Below are positions 29,319 through 38,480 of a stretch of DNA of 64,000 nucleotides, piece by piece; position 1 is the first letter of the stretch; every line of letters begins with the position of its first letter. The notes beneath the pieces were generated by a model. It worked only from the letters and a program-made list of their open reading frames with translations. It had not been told where the DNA came from and did no database searches. The position numbers were made by a program, and so were the translations under genes. This DNA is from Erythrobacter crassostreae (lineage in GTDB: Bacteria > Pseudomonadota > Alphaproteobacteria > Sphingomonadales > Sphingomonadaceae), in NCBI RefSeq assembly GCF_019204045.1, contig NZ_JAGSPC010000001.1, positions 1,426,001 through 1,490,000 on the forward strand. Reading direction: 5' to 3'.

Positions 29319-31286
29319 ATGAAGAATACACTATATTGCGGCGCTGCGATTGCAGCGTTTGGCCTCGCTGCGCCTGTATTGGCTCAGGACGTTCAGGCTG
29401 ACTACGACGACGCCGAAGATGATCGAATTATTACATTGCAAACGAACATTCGGATCGAAGGCATTCTAGTCAGTGCAAATCGCGATGAAAGCTCAGGTTA
29501 CATCGAAGACTACACCGGTTCAGCCACAATCATTGAACGCCGGGATATAAACAACAGGCAGACGCGCGACATTGCCGATGCGCTGCGCGATGTACCGGGC
29601 GTCGCGGTCAGCAGCGTCGCTGGCCAGACACAAATCCGCCTGCGCGGCTCAGAGGCGAACCATGTGCTGGTGCTGGTGGATGGGATCGAGGTTTCCGATC
29701 CATTTGCCGGTGAGTTCGACATTGGCACATTGCAGGCCGAAATCGGCAGCAAAGTGGAGGTGCTGCGCGGCCCGCAATCTGCGCTTTATGGAGCAGACGC
29801 TATCGGCGGCATCGTGGCCTATGAAAGCGCACGCGGTGCGCAAGTGAATGGCTTTGGTGCACGCGTTGAAGCAGGTACGAACAATACGATCAACGGCTCT
29901 GCACAGTTCGGGATTGGTGACTATGATGCCGATCTGGCGATTAACGCCACCGTGGTAAGCACAGATGGTGAGCCGAACGCTCGTGGGGGGACGCGCGATC
30001 TTGCCCGCGACAGCTACACTGTGTCCGGGAAAGGATCGGTAAGGTTAGGGGAGGCTCTGCAAGCCCGCGTAGCCGCGCGTTTTATTCGTACTGAGGGTGA
30101 TTTCAACAATTCGGATTTCGATACGACCAGCCCGACATTCGGCCTTATTATCGATGCGCCGGAAACGCGGTTTGAAAACGAAGCGATCTATGCACTTGCA
30201 GGGTTGAACCTCGCAACTTTTGACGAAGCGTGGACGCATGACATTTCGGCGCAGCTTGCCGACATCAATCGCGATACATTCGGAGCGTTCGGCCGCAGCA
30301 GCGGAAGCGAAGGCGACCGGTTAAAAGCATCCTATGTCAGCGCAGCACAAATCGACAATGGTAATGATAGCCATTTCTTGACCTTCGCCGTCGATTGGGA
30401 GCGGGAGCAGTTCCGCAATAATGATCCGTTTGGCATCGCCTTTTCCGGCACACGCGAGATCGAGAATGTCGGTCTGGTCGGTGAGTATCGCTTTGCCGCG
30501 CGAAGCATCAATCTATCCGCTGCGATCCGCCATGACATCAATGACCGCTTCGCTGACGAAACCACGTTTCGTTTCGGGGCAGCATACGATTTGACTGACA
30601 GCACCCGCGTTAGAGCGAGCGCCGGATCAGGTATCAAGAACCCGGGTTTTTTCGAATTGTTCGGGTTCTTTGATGGCCAGTTCATCGGTAATGAGAACCT
30701 GCAGCCGGAAAAATCGACCGGCTGGGAAGTGGGTGTGGATCAGACTTTTGCAGACGGGAAAGCGAATATCTCGTTGACCTATTTCGATAGCGAATTGGAA
30801 AATGAGATTTTCACGATTTTCCCGGCGCCGACTTTCATCGCCACGCCCGCCAATCGGCAATCGGTAAGCAGTCGGCGCGGGGTCGAAATCTCCGCAAATG
30901 CTGACCTAGGCGGCGGCTTCTCTTTCGACGCGGCATACAGCTATCTCGATGCAGAAGAGGACGGCGTCGAAGAAGTTCGCAGGCCTGACCATATCGCGAG
31001 TGCAGCGTTGAACTGGACTGCATCCGATGAGGGGGCTTCGGCAACGCTTGTCGTCCGGCATAACGGCGAAACAGAGGATCTCGCTTTTACCGATCCGAGC
31101 TTTATTCCGGTGCGCGAAACGCTTGATGACTTCACTCTCGTCAATTTGGCTGGTGAGTTCCGTTTGACCGATGGTGTCAGCCTGTTCGGCCGTGTCGAAA
31201 ACCTGTTCGATGAGACATATGAGCAGGTCTTCAGCTTCGTCTCACCGGGTCGGACCGCGATCGCTGGAATTCGCGCAACCTTCTAA
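29319..31286 (+). CDS. btuB: TonB-dependent receptor, BtuB-like cobalamin transporter
   Basis: 655 residues. Signal peptide ending about residue 23 (PVLAQ), a TonB-box-like stretch IRIEGILVSANR near 44-55, the plug domain (RDIADALRDVPGVAV, RLRGSEANHVLVLVDGIEV, VEVLRGPQSALYGADAIGG) and a beta-barrel ending in a terminal Phe. It imports B12 across the outer membrane using TonB. The upstream cobalamin riboswitch is the strongest support for the substrate. The ATP-driven BtuCD part is not in this window. Confidence 0.92.
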   Translation: MKNTLYCGAAIAAFGLAAPVLAQDVQADYDDAEDDRIITLQTNIRIEGILVSANRDESSGYIEDYTGSATIIERRDINNRQTRDIADALRDVPGVAVSSVAGQTQIRLRGSEANHVLVLVDGIEVSDPFAGEFDIGTLQAEIGSKVEVLRGPQSALYGADAIGGIVAYESARGAQVNGFGARVEAGTNNTINGSAQFGIGDYDADLAINATVVSTDGEPNARGGTRDLARDSYTVSGKGSVRLGEALQARVAARFIRTEGDFNNSDFDTTSPTFGLIIDAPETRFENEAIYALAGLNLATFDEAWTHDISAQLADINRDTFGAFGRSSGSEGDRLKASYVSAAQIDNGNDSHFLTFAVDWEREQFRNNDPFGIAFSGTREIENVGLVGEYRFAARSINLSAAIRHDINDRFADETTFRFGAAYDLTDSTRVRASAGSGIKNPGFFELFGFFDGQFIGNENLQPEKSTGWEVGVDQTFADGKANISLTYFDSELENEIFTIFPAPTFIATPANRQSVSSRRGVEISANADLGGGFSFDAAYSYLDAEEDGVEEVRRPDHIASAALNWTASDEGASATLVVRHNGETEDLAFTDPSFIPVRETLDDFTLVNLAGEFRLTDGVSLFGRVENLFDETYEQVFSFVSPGRTAIAGIRATF

Positions 31287-31301
31287 TCTTCTCGCAATTC
31301 G

Positions 31302-31340
31302 TCGAGGAAATGCATAGGTGCATTCCATGCATTTCCTCGA
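31302..31340 (+). promoter_or_regulatory. 14-bp perfect inverted repeat over the obgE start
   Basis: Left arm TCGAGGAAATGCAT at 31302-31315 and right arm ATGCATTTCCTCGA at 31327-31340 are exact reverse complements with an 11-base loop. The left arm contains the GAGGAA ribosome-binding site, and the right arm starts with the probable obgE ATG (31327). As RNA it would hide both. A dyad-binding repressor site is the DNA-level alternative. No T-run follows, so it is not an ordinary terminator. Confidence 0.65.
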
Positions 31341-32385
31341 TCAAGCCAAAATCTATCTCAAATCAGGTGCCGGAGGGCCAGGAGCGGTCAGTTTCCGGCG
31401 CGAGATGTACGTCGAATTTGGCGGTCCTGATGGCGGCAATGGCGGCAAGGGCGGCGATATTGTCTTTGAAGCGGTCCCTGGCCTCAACACCCTGATCGAT
31501 TTCCGCTATTCACAGCATTTTAAAGCCAAGCGCGGCGATCACGGTAAGGGTAAAGACCGCACGGGCGCAGCGGCACCGGATCTCGTGATTAAGGTTCCGG
31601 TTGGCACACAGGTTCTGTCGGAAGACAAAGAAGAGGTGCTGGCCGACTTTACTGAGGTTGGACAGCGTGTCGTCTTTCTCGAAGGGGGAATGGGTGGCCG
31701 CGGCAATGCGTCTTACAAAAGCTCAACCAACCGCGCTCCCCGTCAGCATCAGCCCGGCATTCCAAGCGAGGAGATGTGGGTCTGGCTGCGGCTGAAATTG
31801 CTGGCCGATGTTGGCCTGCTGGGCCTGCCCAATGCCGGTAAATCAACCTTTATCAACGCCGTGTCGAACGCTCGGGCGAAAGTTGGCCATTATGCCTTCA
31901 CCACGCTGGTCCCGAAACTGGGCGTGGTCTCACATAAGGCCCGCGAATTTGTGATCGCGGATATTCCGGGTCTGATTGAGGGCGCTGCTGAAGGAGCGGG
32001 GATCGGTGACCGGTTCCTAGGCCATATTGAACGCTGCCGCGTTTTGATTCACTTGATCGATATTGCGGGTGATGATCCGGCGGAAGCAATGACCATCGTT
32101 CGTGATGAGCTTGCTGCCTACGGCGCAGGCCTTGAGGACAAGCCTCAACTGGTTGTGCTCAACAAGATGGATCTCGCCGATAAAGAGCTTGGTGATGCCT
32201 TTGCCGATGAATTGATCGCTGCGGGGGCAGACAAGGTCTTCTCAGTCTCTGGCGCCACAGGTCAAGGGATCGAAGAGTTGCTGGATGCAGTTTTGGGTTA
32301 CCTGCCTGACCGTACATCGACTGAAACAAAGACCGTCGAAGTCGAAGATGAAGACGAAGCCAATAGCGAATGGTCGCCAATCTGA
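31327..32385 (+). CDS. obgE: Obg family GTPase
   Basis: 352 residues from ATG 31327 (MHFLDQAKIYLKSG, the usual family start). A GTG at 31318, in frame, is better spaced from GAGGAA at 31304-31309, so a 355-residue form is possible. Gly-rich Obg fold (GGPDGGNGGKGGDI), then the G domain with GLPNAGKST, DIPGL and NKMD, and a short acidic tail. An essential ribosome-associated GTPase involved in 50S assembly and stress. Followed 4 bp later by proB. Confidence 0.95.
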   Translation: MHFLDQAKIYLKSGAGGPGAVSFRREMYVEFGGPDGGNGGKGGDIVFEAVPGLNTLIDFRYSQHFKAKRGDHGKGKDRTGAAAPDLVIKVPVGTQVLSEDKEEVLADFTEVGQRVVFLEGGMGGRGNASYKSSTNRAPRQHQPGIPSEEMWVWLRLKLLADVGLLGLPNAGKSTFINAVSNARAKVGHYAFTTLVPKLGVVSHKAREFVIADIPGLIEGAAEGAGIGDRFLGHIERCRVLIHLIDIAGDDPAEAMTIVRDELAAYGAGLEDKPQLVVLNKMDLADKELGDAFADELIAAGADKVFSVSGATGQGIEELLDAVLGYLPDRTSTETKTVEVEDEDEANSEWSPI

Positions 32386-32389
32386 TCCG

Positions 32390-33511
32390 ATGGTCTTGAA
32401 TGCGATCAGCGAAATCGGTTCCGCCAAACGCGTTGTAGTAAAAATCGGCAGCGCGCTGCTGGTCCGTGATGGCGAGGCCAACCACACGCATCTCGCTTCG
32501 CTTGCCGATGACATTGCAAAAATGAAGGCCGGCGGGGCTGATGTTATCGTCGTAAGCTCCGGCGCGATTGCGCTTGGCGCTGCTCGGCTAAACCTTCCCA
32601 AAGGAGGAAGGGCGAGCCTCGCCGACGCACAGGCGGCTGCGTCTGTCGGTCAAGTCGCGCTCGCGCAGCTATGGGCAGATGTCTTGGGTAAGCACAGTAT
32701 TCAGGCCGCTCAAATGCTGGTCACGCTGGATGATTTGGAAGACCGCCGCCGGTATCTCAATGCGGCGGCCACGCTGGAACGCTTGTTGGAAGCAGGCGCG
32801 GTGCCAGTGGTCAATGAGAACGACAGCGTTGCGACCGCAGAAATCCGGTTCGGCGACAATGACCGACTGGCCGCCCGCGTTGCGCAGGCTGCGAATGCGG
32901 ATGCCGTTTTACTGCTGTCAGATGTTGACGGCTTTTATGATCGCGGTCCGGATGAGGAAGGCGCGAGCCTGATCAAGCGGATCGAGGGCGTGACCCCCGA
33001 AGTGATCGCTCTGGCGGGTGAGGGATCATCGTCCGGATTGGGCTCTGGCGGAATGAAGGCCAAATTGCAGGCGGCAAGGATCGCAGAGCGGGCAGGGATA
33101 TTGCTTGCGATCATCAACGGAACCCATGCGTCACCGATTTCAAAGGCAATCGCAGAAGACCGAGGCACAGTGTTCCTTCCGGTTAGGGCGGACAATGCCC
33201 GCAAGGCATGGCTGGGCGGTCGCTTGGCACCCGAAGGTGTGCTGACTGTGGATGCCGGATGTGTGGCCGCACTTGGCGATGGCGCGAGCCTGCTTGCAGC
33301 AGGTCTGACCGATGTCGAGGGCGAATTTCAGCGCGGCGCACTGGTCAGCTTGCATGGGCCCAAAGGCGAGCGGCTGGGCCAAGGACTGGTGGAATACAGC
33401 GCAGAGGAATGCCGCGCCATTCTGGGGCTGCGTGAAAATGAGCAAGAAACGCAGCTCGGATACGCGCCGCGCGCAGCCGTGGTGCACCGCGACCATATGG
33501 TGAGAACATGA
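32390..33511 (+). CDS. proB: glutamate 5-kinase
   Basis: 373 residues from ATG 32390, placed 4 bp after the obgE stop; the longer frame lies in obgE. Amino-acid kinase domain (VVVKIGSALLV, SSGAIALGA, NENDSVA, LLLSDVDGFYD, GSGGMKAK) and a C-terminal PUA domain (VLTVDAGCVAALGDGASLLAAGL). First step of proline synthesis, making glutamyl-5-phosphate. The obgE-proB order is common in alphaproteobacteria. ATGA overlap with the next gene. Confidence 0.94.
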   Translation: MVLNAISEIGSAKRVVVKIGSALLVRDGEANHTHLASLADDIAKMKAGGADVIVVSSGAIALGAARLNLPKGGRASLADAQAAASVGQVALAQLWADVLGKHSIQAAQMLVTLDDLEDRRRYLNAAATLERLLEAGAVPVVNENDSVATAEIRFGDNDRLAARVAQAANADAVLLLSDVDGFYDRGPDEEGASLIKRIEGVTPEVIALAGEGSSSGLGSGGMKAKLQAARIAERAGILLAIINGTHASPISKAIAEDRGTVFLPVRADNARKAWLGGRLAPEGVLTVDAGCVAALGDGASLLAAGLTDVEGEFQRGALVSLHGPKGERLGQGLVEYSAEECRAILGLRENEQETQLGYAPRAAVVHRDHMVRT

Positions 33512-34419
33512 GTATTGCGATTACCGGAGCGACAGGCTTTGTCGGCAGTGCAACCCTTGAAGTGGCTTTGCACCGGGCGAATTCGGTGCGCGCACTCACG
33601 CGCGGCGAACAGCCGCGTCAGAAACAGGTAGAATGGGTGCGCGGCACTCTGGATGACACCGCTGCCTTGGCCAAGCTGGTCGAAGGTACCGATGCGGTAG
33701 TCCATATCGCGGGCCTTACTAGCACTCCCAACCCCGAACGGTTTGAAGCCGCCAATGTTGCCGGAACTGCCAATATGATCGCAGCAGCGAAAGCAGCGGG
33801 CGTGAAGCGGTTCGTATTTGTCTCCTCGCTGTCGGCGCGCGAACCCGGTCTTTCTGCCTATGGCGGGTCGAAAGCGCGCGCTGAGGAACTCGTCAAAGCG
33901 AGTGGTCTCGATTGGACAATTGTCCGCCCGCCCGCCGTTTACGGACCGCGCGATGTCGACATGTTCGAACTGTTCCGTACGGCAAAGTTCGGCGTCGTCC
34001 CTGTACCAGCGGAAGGCAAGACCTCGATTATCCATGTCGAAGACCTTGCCCGCTTGCTCATAGCGCTTGTCCCAATGAACCCGGTGACCACCGGACAGAC
34101 ATACGAGCCGTGGGACGACAATGCATTTGGCTATGAGCATACCGAGCTGGCGAAGCTGATCGGAGAGGCCATGGGCAATCAGCATGCAAAAGCCTTGCCC
34201 CTGCCGCCGGCTGTTATGCATTTCGGCGCGAAGGTTGATGGCTTTCTTCGCGGACCAAAGGCGAAACTGACGCCAGACCGTGTGGGCTACATGCTGCACC
34301 CCGATTGGGTCTGCGACATGAAGAAAGCGCCGCCAATCTCAGTTTGGCAAGCCGTCTGGTCAGGCGAAGACGGGCTCACGATGACAGCCGACTGGTACAA
34401 AGAAGAGGGCTGGCTGTAA
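33508..34419 (+). CDS. atypical SDR-family NAD(P)-binding protein (NDUFA9-like)
   Basis: 303 residues. N-terminal TGATGFVGS nucleotide motif, a catalytic-like S..Y-x3-K (SAYGGSKARAE), and an extended-SDR C-terminal part. Proteins of this type include complex I NDUFA9 homologues and sugar epimerase-like enzymes; the substrate cannot be told from sequence. Starts in the proB stop (ATGA). Ends 4 bp before the convergent cysH. Confidence 0.85.
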   Translation: MSIAITGATGFVGSATLEVALHRANSVRALTRGEQPRQKQVEWVRGTLDDTAALAKLVEGTDAVVHIAGLTSTPNPERFEAANVAGTANMIAAAKAAGVKRFVFVSSLSAREPGLSAYGGSKARAEELVKASGLDWTIVRPPAVYGPRDVDMFELFRTAKFGVVPVPAEGKTSIIHVEDLARLLIALVPMNPVTTGQTYEPWDDNAFGYEHTELAKLIGEAMGNQHAKALPLPPAVMHFGAKVDGFLRGPKAKLTPDRVGYMLHPDWVCDMKKAPPISVWQAVWSGEDGLTMTADWYKEEGWL

Positions 34420-34423
34420 GCAC

Positions 34424-35182
34424 TTAGAGGAACGGTTCCTCGCCCGGCTGGTGGATGCCGCATTCGACTTTGTCCCAGCCTTTCCAACGGCCCGAACGCG
34501 GATCATCGCCCTCGGCAACCTTGTTGGTGCAGGGTTCACAGCCGATCGATGGGAACCCTTCGGCGACCAGCGGATGGCGCGGCAAATCATGTTCTTTGAG
34601 ATAGGCTGAAATGTCCTCTGCTGACCAATCGATCAGCGGATTTATCTTGAGCCGACCTTGCCCGTCGGAGGAGTCTATTTCGAACCGAGGCAGGTTTGCG
34701 CGGGTCGATGACTGGAATGCTTTGCGTCCCGTAAAACTCGCATCGTAATCGGCGAGCGCCTTTGCGAGAGGAATGACTTTCCTGATTTCGCAGCAGCCGT
34801 CCGGATCGTAAGACCAGCGAAGGCCTGTTTCGTCTTTTGCAGCCAGTTCGGCCTCGTCCGGTGTCAGCACGACTAGATTGGTAAGGTCAAGCCGCTCCAC
34901 CACTTCGTCGCGGTATTTCAGTGTCGCGGCAAAGTGTTTGCCCGTGTCGAGGAACAGCACGGGCACCGAGGGATCAACCTGCGCGATCAGGTGAAGCAGC
35001 ACGACACTTTCCGCGCCGAAACTGGAGACTGTCGTCACATCACCGGCAAGGTTGCCTTTGATCACACCTTCGAGCATTTCCTGTGTTGAGGAACCGCGAA
35101 ACATGCGATTGAGACGAACCGCATCATGCTCGGTAAAGCGTGGCCCGGTGTCGATCCGGTCAATTTTGCGTACTTCATTCAT
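34424..35182 (-). CDS. cysH: assimilatory adenylyl-sulfate (APS) reductase, CysH family
   Basis: 252 residues from ATG 35182; the frame runs further upstream into the neighbour and is rejected. SFGAESVVL (PP-loop variant), a CC pair (DGCCEIRK) and a C-x2-C (GCEPCT) about 80 residues later, the 4Fe-4S ligand set of APS reductases rather than cluster-free PAPS reductases, and the C-terminal catalytic Cys in ECGIHQ. It reduces APS to sulfite for CysI. Overlaps the DUF934 gene by 8 bp. Confidence 0.92.
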   Translation of the reverse strand: MNEVRKIDRIDTGPRFTEHDAVRLNRMFRGSSTQEMLEGVIKGNLAGDVTTVSSFGAESVVLLHLIAQVDPSVPVLFLDTGKHFAATLKYRDEVVERLDLTNLVVLTPDEAELAAKDETGLRWSYDPDGCCEIRKVIPLAKALADYDASFTGRKAFQSSTRANLPRFEIDSSDGQGRLKINPLIDWSAEDISAYLKEHDLPRHPLVAEGFPSIGCEPCTNKVAEGDDPRSGRWKGWDKVECGIHQPGEEPFL

Positions 35183-35633
35183 GACGCAATTCCTGAATTG
35201 TGCGGCGCCCGTCGACGGTGCTTTGGTACACGTTGTCCCATGTGGCGAAGGCGCGCTCCGCGTCAGCTTCGTCCAAAGGCGCATCCGGCGCGAAGGCATC
35301 AAAGCCGCAGCGCCGCATATGGCTAAGCTGATCGATCAGCACATCGCCGACTGCGCGCAATTCACCCGTATATCCGGCTTCACGCAGGATGCGCGCCGCC
35401 GAATAGCCGCGCCCATCGCCAAAGCTTGGGAAGTTCACTTCGACGAGCGCAAGCCGGTCCAGAAACGGCAAAAGCAAGCGCGCATCGTCGCCCGGTTCAA
35501 TCCGGACAGCGGTTGCATTGGTCTGGTCGCAGCAAGCGTCGACTGTGACAGTTCCATGATCGACGACTTCGTCATCTCGGAAGCGGAACTGCACCTCATC
35601 AGGACTGGTTCCGAGATCGTTACGATCAGTCAT
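35175..35633 (-). CDS. DUF934 family protein
   Basis: 152 residues. The central part LVEVNFPSFGDGRGYSAARILRE.GYTGELRAVGDVLIDQL is the hallmark of DUF934, a family found beside cysH and cysI in proteobacterial sulfate-assimilation operons and thought to help the sulfite reductase. It is linked by identical ATGACTGA overlaps to the micro-ORF upstream and by an 8-bp overlap to cysH downstream. Confidence 0.9.
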   Translation of the reverse strand: MTDRNDLGTSPDEVQFRFRDDEVVDHGTVTVDACCDQTNATAVRIEPGDDARLLLPFLDRLALVEVNFPSFGDGRGYSAARILREAGYTGELRAVGDVLIDQLSHMRRCGFDAFAPDAPLDEADAERAFATWDNVYQSTVDGRRTIQELRHE

Positions 35634-35730
35634 TCAGACCTCCATTTGGAACGTAGCCGCTAGAATGGCGGAAGTGGAAATGAAGTACGGTGTCCATGCT
35701 CTCGGCGGTCCTGAGGTCTCGCTCAGTCAT
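35626..35730 (-). CDS. 34-residue micro-ORF bridging cysI and DUF934
   Basis: ATG at 35730 to TGA at 35626, 34 residues, His-rich in the middle (HFHFRHSSGY). Its start overlaps the cysI stop in ATGACTGA, and its stop overlaps the DUF934 start in another ATGACTGA. It fills exactly the otherwise untranslated gap of about 90 bases, so ribosomes could pass from cysI through it to DUF934. No known family; the coupling role is inference. Confidence 0.45.
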   Translation of the reverse strand: MTERDLRTAESMDTVLHFHFRHSSGYVPNGGLND

Positions 35731-37351
35731 AAAGAGCCTCCTTGAAAGGAGCCATGCCAATGCGCCGATAGGTATCGAGGAAACGTTCCTCGCCCTCCCG
35801 CTTATCAAGGTAGACATCGGTCACCTTCTCGACCGCCTCGATCACGCCGTCCTCGTCAAAACCAGGGCCGGTGATCTTGGCGAGCGAGACGTCCTCCGCT
35901 TCGCTGCCGCCGAGGGAGAGTTGATAGTTCTCTTTGCCTTTCTTATCGACGCCAAGGATGCCGATATGTCCGGCATGGTGGTGCCCGCAGGCATTGATGC
36001 AGCCTGAGATCTTGAGTTTTAGCTCGCCCAGTTTTTCGGTCTTGCCAGAGGTATCGAACTTCTCGGAAATACGCTGTGCGAGGGGGATCGAGCGCGCATT
36101 GGCGAGCGCGCAGTAATCCAGGCCAGGGCACGCGATCATATCCTCGATTGTGTCCATATTGGGCGCGCCGAGATCAGCCGCATCGAGCTGTGTCCAAAGC
36201 GCGTGAAGATCGGCGATTTTCACGTGAGGCAGAACAACGTTTTGAGTGTGCATGATGCGCAGTTCGTCAAAGCTGTACTGCTTGGCCAGTTTCGCCATGA
36301 CGCGCATCTGATCACCAGTCGCATCGCCTGGAATACCGGCGACCGGTTTCAGCGAGATAACCGCACTGACATAGCTATCATGCTTGTGCCGGTGCGTATT
36401 CCGATCAACCCACAATGCAAAGTCCGGATCAGCGCGGTCGACTGTCTTGGTACCGTCTTCAAACACAGGGTCGGCGAAAAATGGCTTGAGCCGTTCCAGT
36501 TCTTCGCGGGGAGGCTCAACGCCTTGACCCAGCATGTGTGCGAATTCTTCTTCGACTTGACGCGTATATTCCTCTCTGCCCAGTTCGTGGACGAGGATTT
36601 TGATGCGCGCTTTGTACTTGTTGTCGCGCCGTCCGTAACGGTTGTAGACCCGCAGGCATGCCTCGGAATAAGTGATCAGTTGATCAAGCGGCACAAAATC
36701 GCGGATCATCGGGGCGATCATCGGCGTGCGGCCCATGCCGCCACCCACGTAAAACGCAGCGCCTATCTCACCATCCTGCTCAACAATCTGGATGCCGATA
36801 TCGTGAAGGCGCATTGCCGCACGGTCCTTTTTTGCCGCGATGACGCAGATTTTGAACTTGCGTGGCAAATATGTGAACTCTGGATGGAAGCTCGACCATT
36901 GTCGCAGCAGCTCTGCGTATGGGCGTGGGTCGACGAGTTCATCATGCGCTGCGCCAGCAAAATGATCGGACGAGATATTGCGGATGCAGTTTCCGCTCGT
37001 CTGGATCGCGTGCATTTCAACCTTGGCCAGATCGGCGAGGATGTCAGCCGCGTCCTCGAGCTTGATCCAGTTATATTGTAGGTTCTGGCGCGTGGTGAAG
37101 TGGCCATATCCGCGGTCATATTTATCCGCGATGTTCGCCAGCGCCGTCATCTGCTCGCTGTTGAGTGTGCCGTAGGGGATGGCGACACGCAGCATATAGG
37201 CGTGGAGTTGGAGATAAAGGCCGTTCATCAAACGCAGCGGTTTGAACTGGTCTTCGGTTAGTTTGCCTTCGAGACGGCGGCGGGCCTGATCGCGGAATTC
37301 CTCAACGCGGGCATCAACCATCGCCTGGTCATATGAATCGTATTTGTACAT
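35723..37351 (-). CDS. cysI: sulfite (nitrite/sulfite) reductase, hemoprotein subunit
   Basis: 542 residues with the two-fold sulfite/nitrite reductase architecture. Siroheme/4Fe-4S ligands: C-x5-C in ACPGLDYCA and C-x3-C in GCINACGHHH (about 420-485). Ferredoxin-like repeat regions YGTLNSEQMTALANIADKY and THNVVLPHVKIADLH frame them. With the operon neighbours cysH, DUF934, DUF2849 and cobA (siroheme synthesis), the assimilatory sulfite reductase role is clear; electron donor probably ferredoxin or a flavoprotein encoded elsewhere. Confidence 0.93.
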   Translation of the reverse strand: MYKYDSYDQAMVDARVEEFRDQARRRLEGKLTEDQFKPLRLMNGLYLQLHAYMLRVAIPYGTLNSEQMTALANIADKYDRGYGHFTTRQNLQYNWIKLEDAADILADLAKVEMHAIQTSGNCIRNISSDHFAGAAHDELVDPRPYAELLRQWSSFHPEFTYLPRKFKICVIAAKKDRAAMRLHDIGIQIVEQDGEIGAAFYVGGGMGRTPMIAPMIRDFVPLDQLITYSEACLRVYNRYGRRDNKYKARIKILVHELGREEYTRQVEEEFAHMLGQGVEPPREELERLKPFFADPVFEDGTKTVDRADPDFALWVDRNTHRHKHDSYVSAVISLKPVAGIPGDATGDQMRVMAKLAKQYSFDELRIMHTQNVVLPHVKIADLHALWTQLDAADLGAPNMDTIEDMIACPGLDYCALANARSIPLAQRISEKFDTSGKTEKLGELKLKISGCINACGHHHAGHIGILGVDKKGKENYQLSLGGSEAEDVSLAKITGPGFDEDGVIEAVEKVTDVYLDKREGEERFLDTYRRIGMAPFKEALYD

Positions 37352-37352
37352 G

Positions 37353-37649
37353 TCAGATTACCCAATCGAGAGCGTCGGTGTTTTGCGGATCTAGCGTCAG
37401 GTCTGGTCGTACTGTCGGTCCAACTGCGCGCACGCGGTCTTTGATATGGGCAGGGCGCACGCCGTCTTCGGTGCGTTCTGCTTCGATAATGTAAGGAACG
37501 TTGACGCGCCGCAGAGCTTCCTCGCGGGCCAAGATTTCTGGGCCTTGCTCGCCAACGTCTAAGGCGCAATCAACATGGCTTGACCAGTTCTCGCCATCCC
37601 ACCAGATGACAGCACCGGATTTAAGATCATTTCCTGTAAGGATTTTCAT
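37353..37649 (-). CDS. DUF2849 family protein
   Basis: 98 residues. Opening KILTGNDLKSGAVIWWDGENWS matches DUF2849, a small family found almost only between cobA-type and cysI genes in alphaproteobacterial sulfate-assimilation operons. Function not established; an accessory to the sulfite reductase is inferred. Overlaps cobA by 4 bp and is 1 bp from cysI. Confidence 0.88.
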   Translation of the reverse strand: MKILTGNDLKSGAVIWWDGENWSSHVDCALDVGEQGPEILAREEALRRVNVPYIIEAERTEDGVRPAHIKDRVRAVGPTVRPDLTLDPQNTDALDWVI

Positions 37650-38404
37650 TGCACCGCCTCCAATGCGGTTTGGGCGAGGGCAATATTCTCGCGTGCTGTC
37701 ACGTCGCCGATTACGATAAGCGCGGGGCTTTTGATTTTCTCGCCTGTCACAAGATCGGGAAGACCCGCGAGCATACCGCGCACGATACGCATGTCGGACC
37801 GCGCAGCGTTTTCAATCACGGCGAGTGGCATGTCCGGAGCAAGCCCGTCTGCCATCAGTTTTTCGGCAATCTGCGGCGCGGTTTTGACGCCCATATAGAT
37901 CACCAGTGTGCGTCCTGCCCCGGCAAGGCCTGACCAGTTCTGGTCCGACAAACCTTTACATTGGCCAGCGACAAAGCTGACAATGCTGGATGCATCACGG
38001 TGGGTGAGCGCAATCTGCGTCGCGGCGGCGGCGCCATTGGCGGCGGAAATACCCGGTACGATTTCAACCTGTACGCCAGCGGCCTTGGCATCCTCTGCCT
38101 CTTCTCCGCCGCGCCCGAAGATCAACGGATCGCCGCCTTTCAGACGGACTACATCGCGGCCTGCAAGGGCCTCACGAACGAGAAGAGCGTTGATCTCGTC
38201 CTGCGGCAGTGTGTGCTTTGACCGCTGCTTTGCGACAGAGATTAAACGCGCATCTGGTGACGCCATGGCGAGGATTTCGCGGCTTACGAGACCATCATGC
38301 ACGATGATTTCAGCATGCTCGATCAAGCGTGCTGCGCGCAGGGTCAAAAGGTCGGGATCACCCGGTCCTGCGCCTACGAGAAATATTGTTCCGGTGTTTT
38401 CCAT
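37646..38404 (-). CDS. cobA: uroporphyrinogen-III C-methyltransferase (siroheme pathway)
   Basis: 252 residues. SAM-binding VGAGPGDPDLLT at the N-terminus, VRLKGGDPLIFGRGGEE near 80-97 and VAGQCKG variant near 145. It makes precorrin-2, the precursor of siroheme (needed by CysI) and of cobalamin. In this operon the siroheme role is more likely. It lies 76 bp after mscS and may belong to the same transcript. Confidence 0.93.
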   Translation of the reverse strand: MENTGTIFLVGAGPGDPDLLTLRAARLIEHAEIIVHDGLVSREILAMASPDARLISVAKQRSKHTLPQDEINALLVREALAGRDVVRLKGGDPLIFGRGGEEAEDAKAAGVQVEIVPGISAANGAAAATQIALTHRDASSIVSFVAGQCKGLSDQNWSGLAGAGRTLVIYMGVKTAPQIAEKLMADGLAPDMPLAVIENAARSDMRIVRGMLAGLPDLVTGEKIKSPALIVIGDVTARENIALAQTALEAVQ

Positions 38405-38480
38405 GAGGCCGAGATGATCGACCCAGCGGCTAACCGCCAGTGAGAATGGGTTTGCGCCTACTAAGGAAAGCTATTGTAGC

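Noticed and set aside
33328..34299. 323-codon minus-strand frame opposite the SDR gene
   Set aside because: Shadow of the plus-strand SDR gene, which has clear motifs.
34427..34441. GAGGAAC/GTTCCTC palindrome as a terminator between the SDR gene and cysH
   Set aside because: It lies within the cysH coding end (EEPFL) and has no T-run.
36203..37081. 292-codon plus-strand frame opposite cysI
   Set aside because: Shadow of cysI, whose siroheme motifs are intact.
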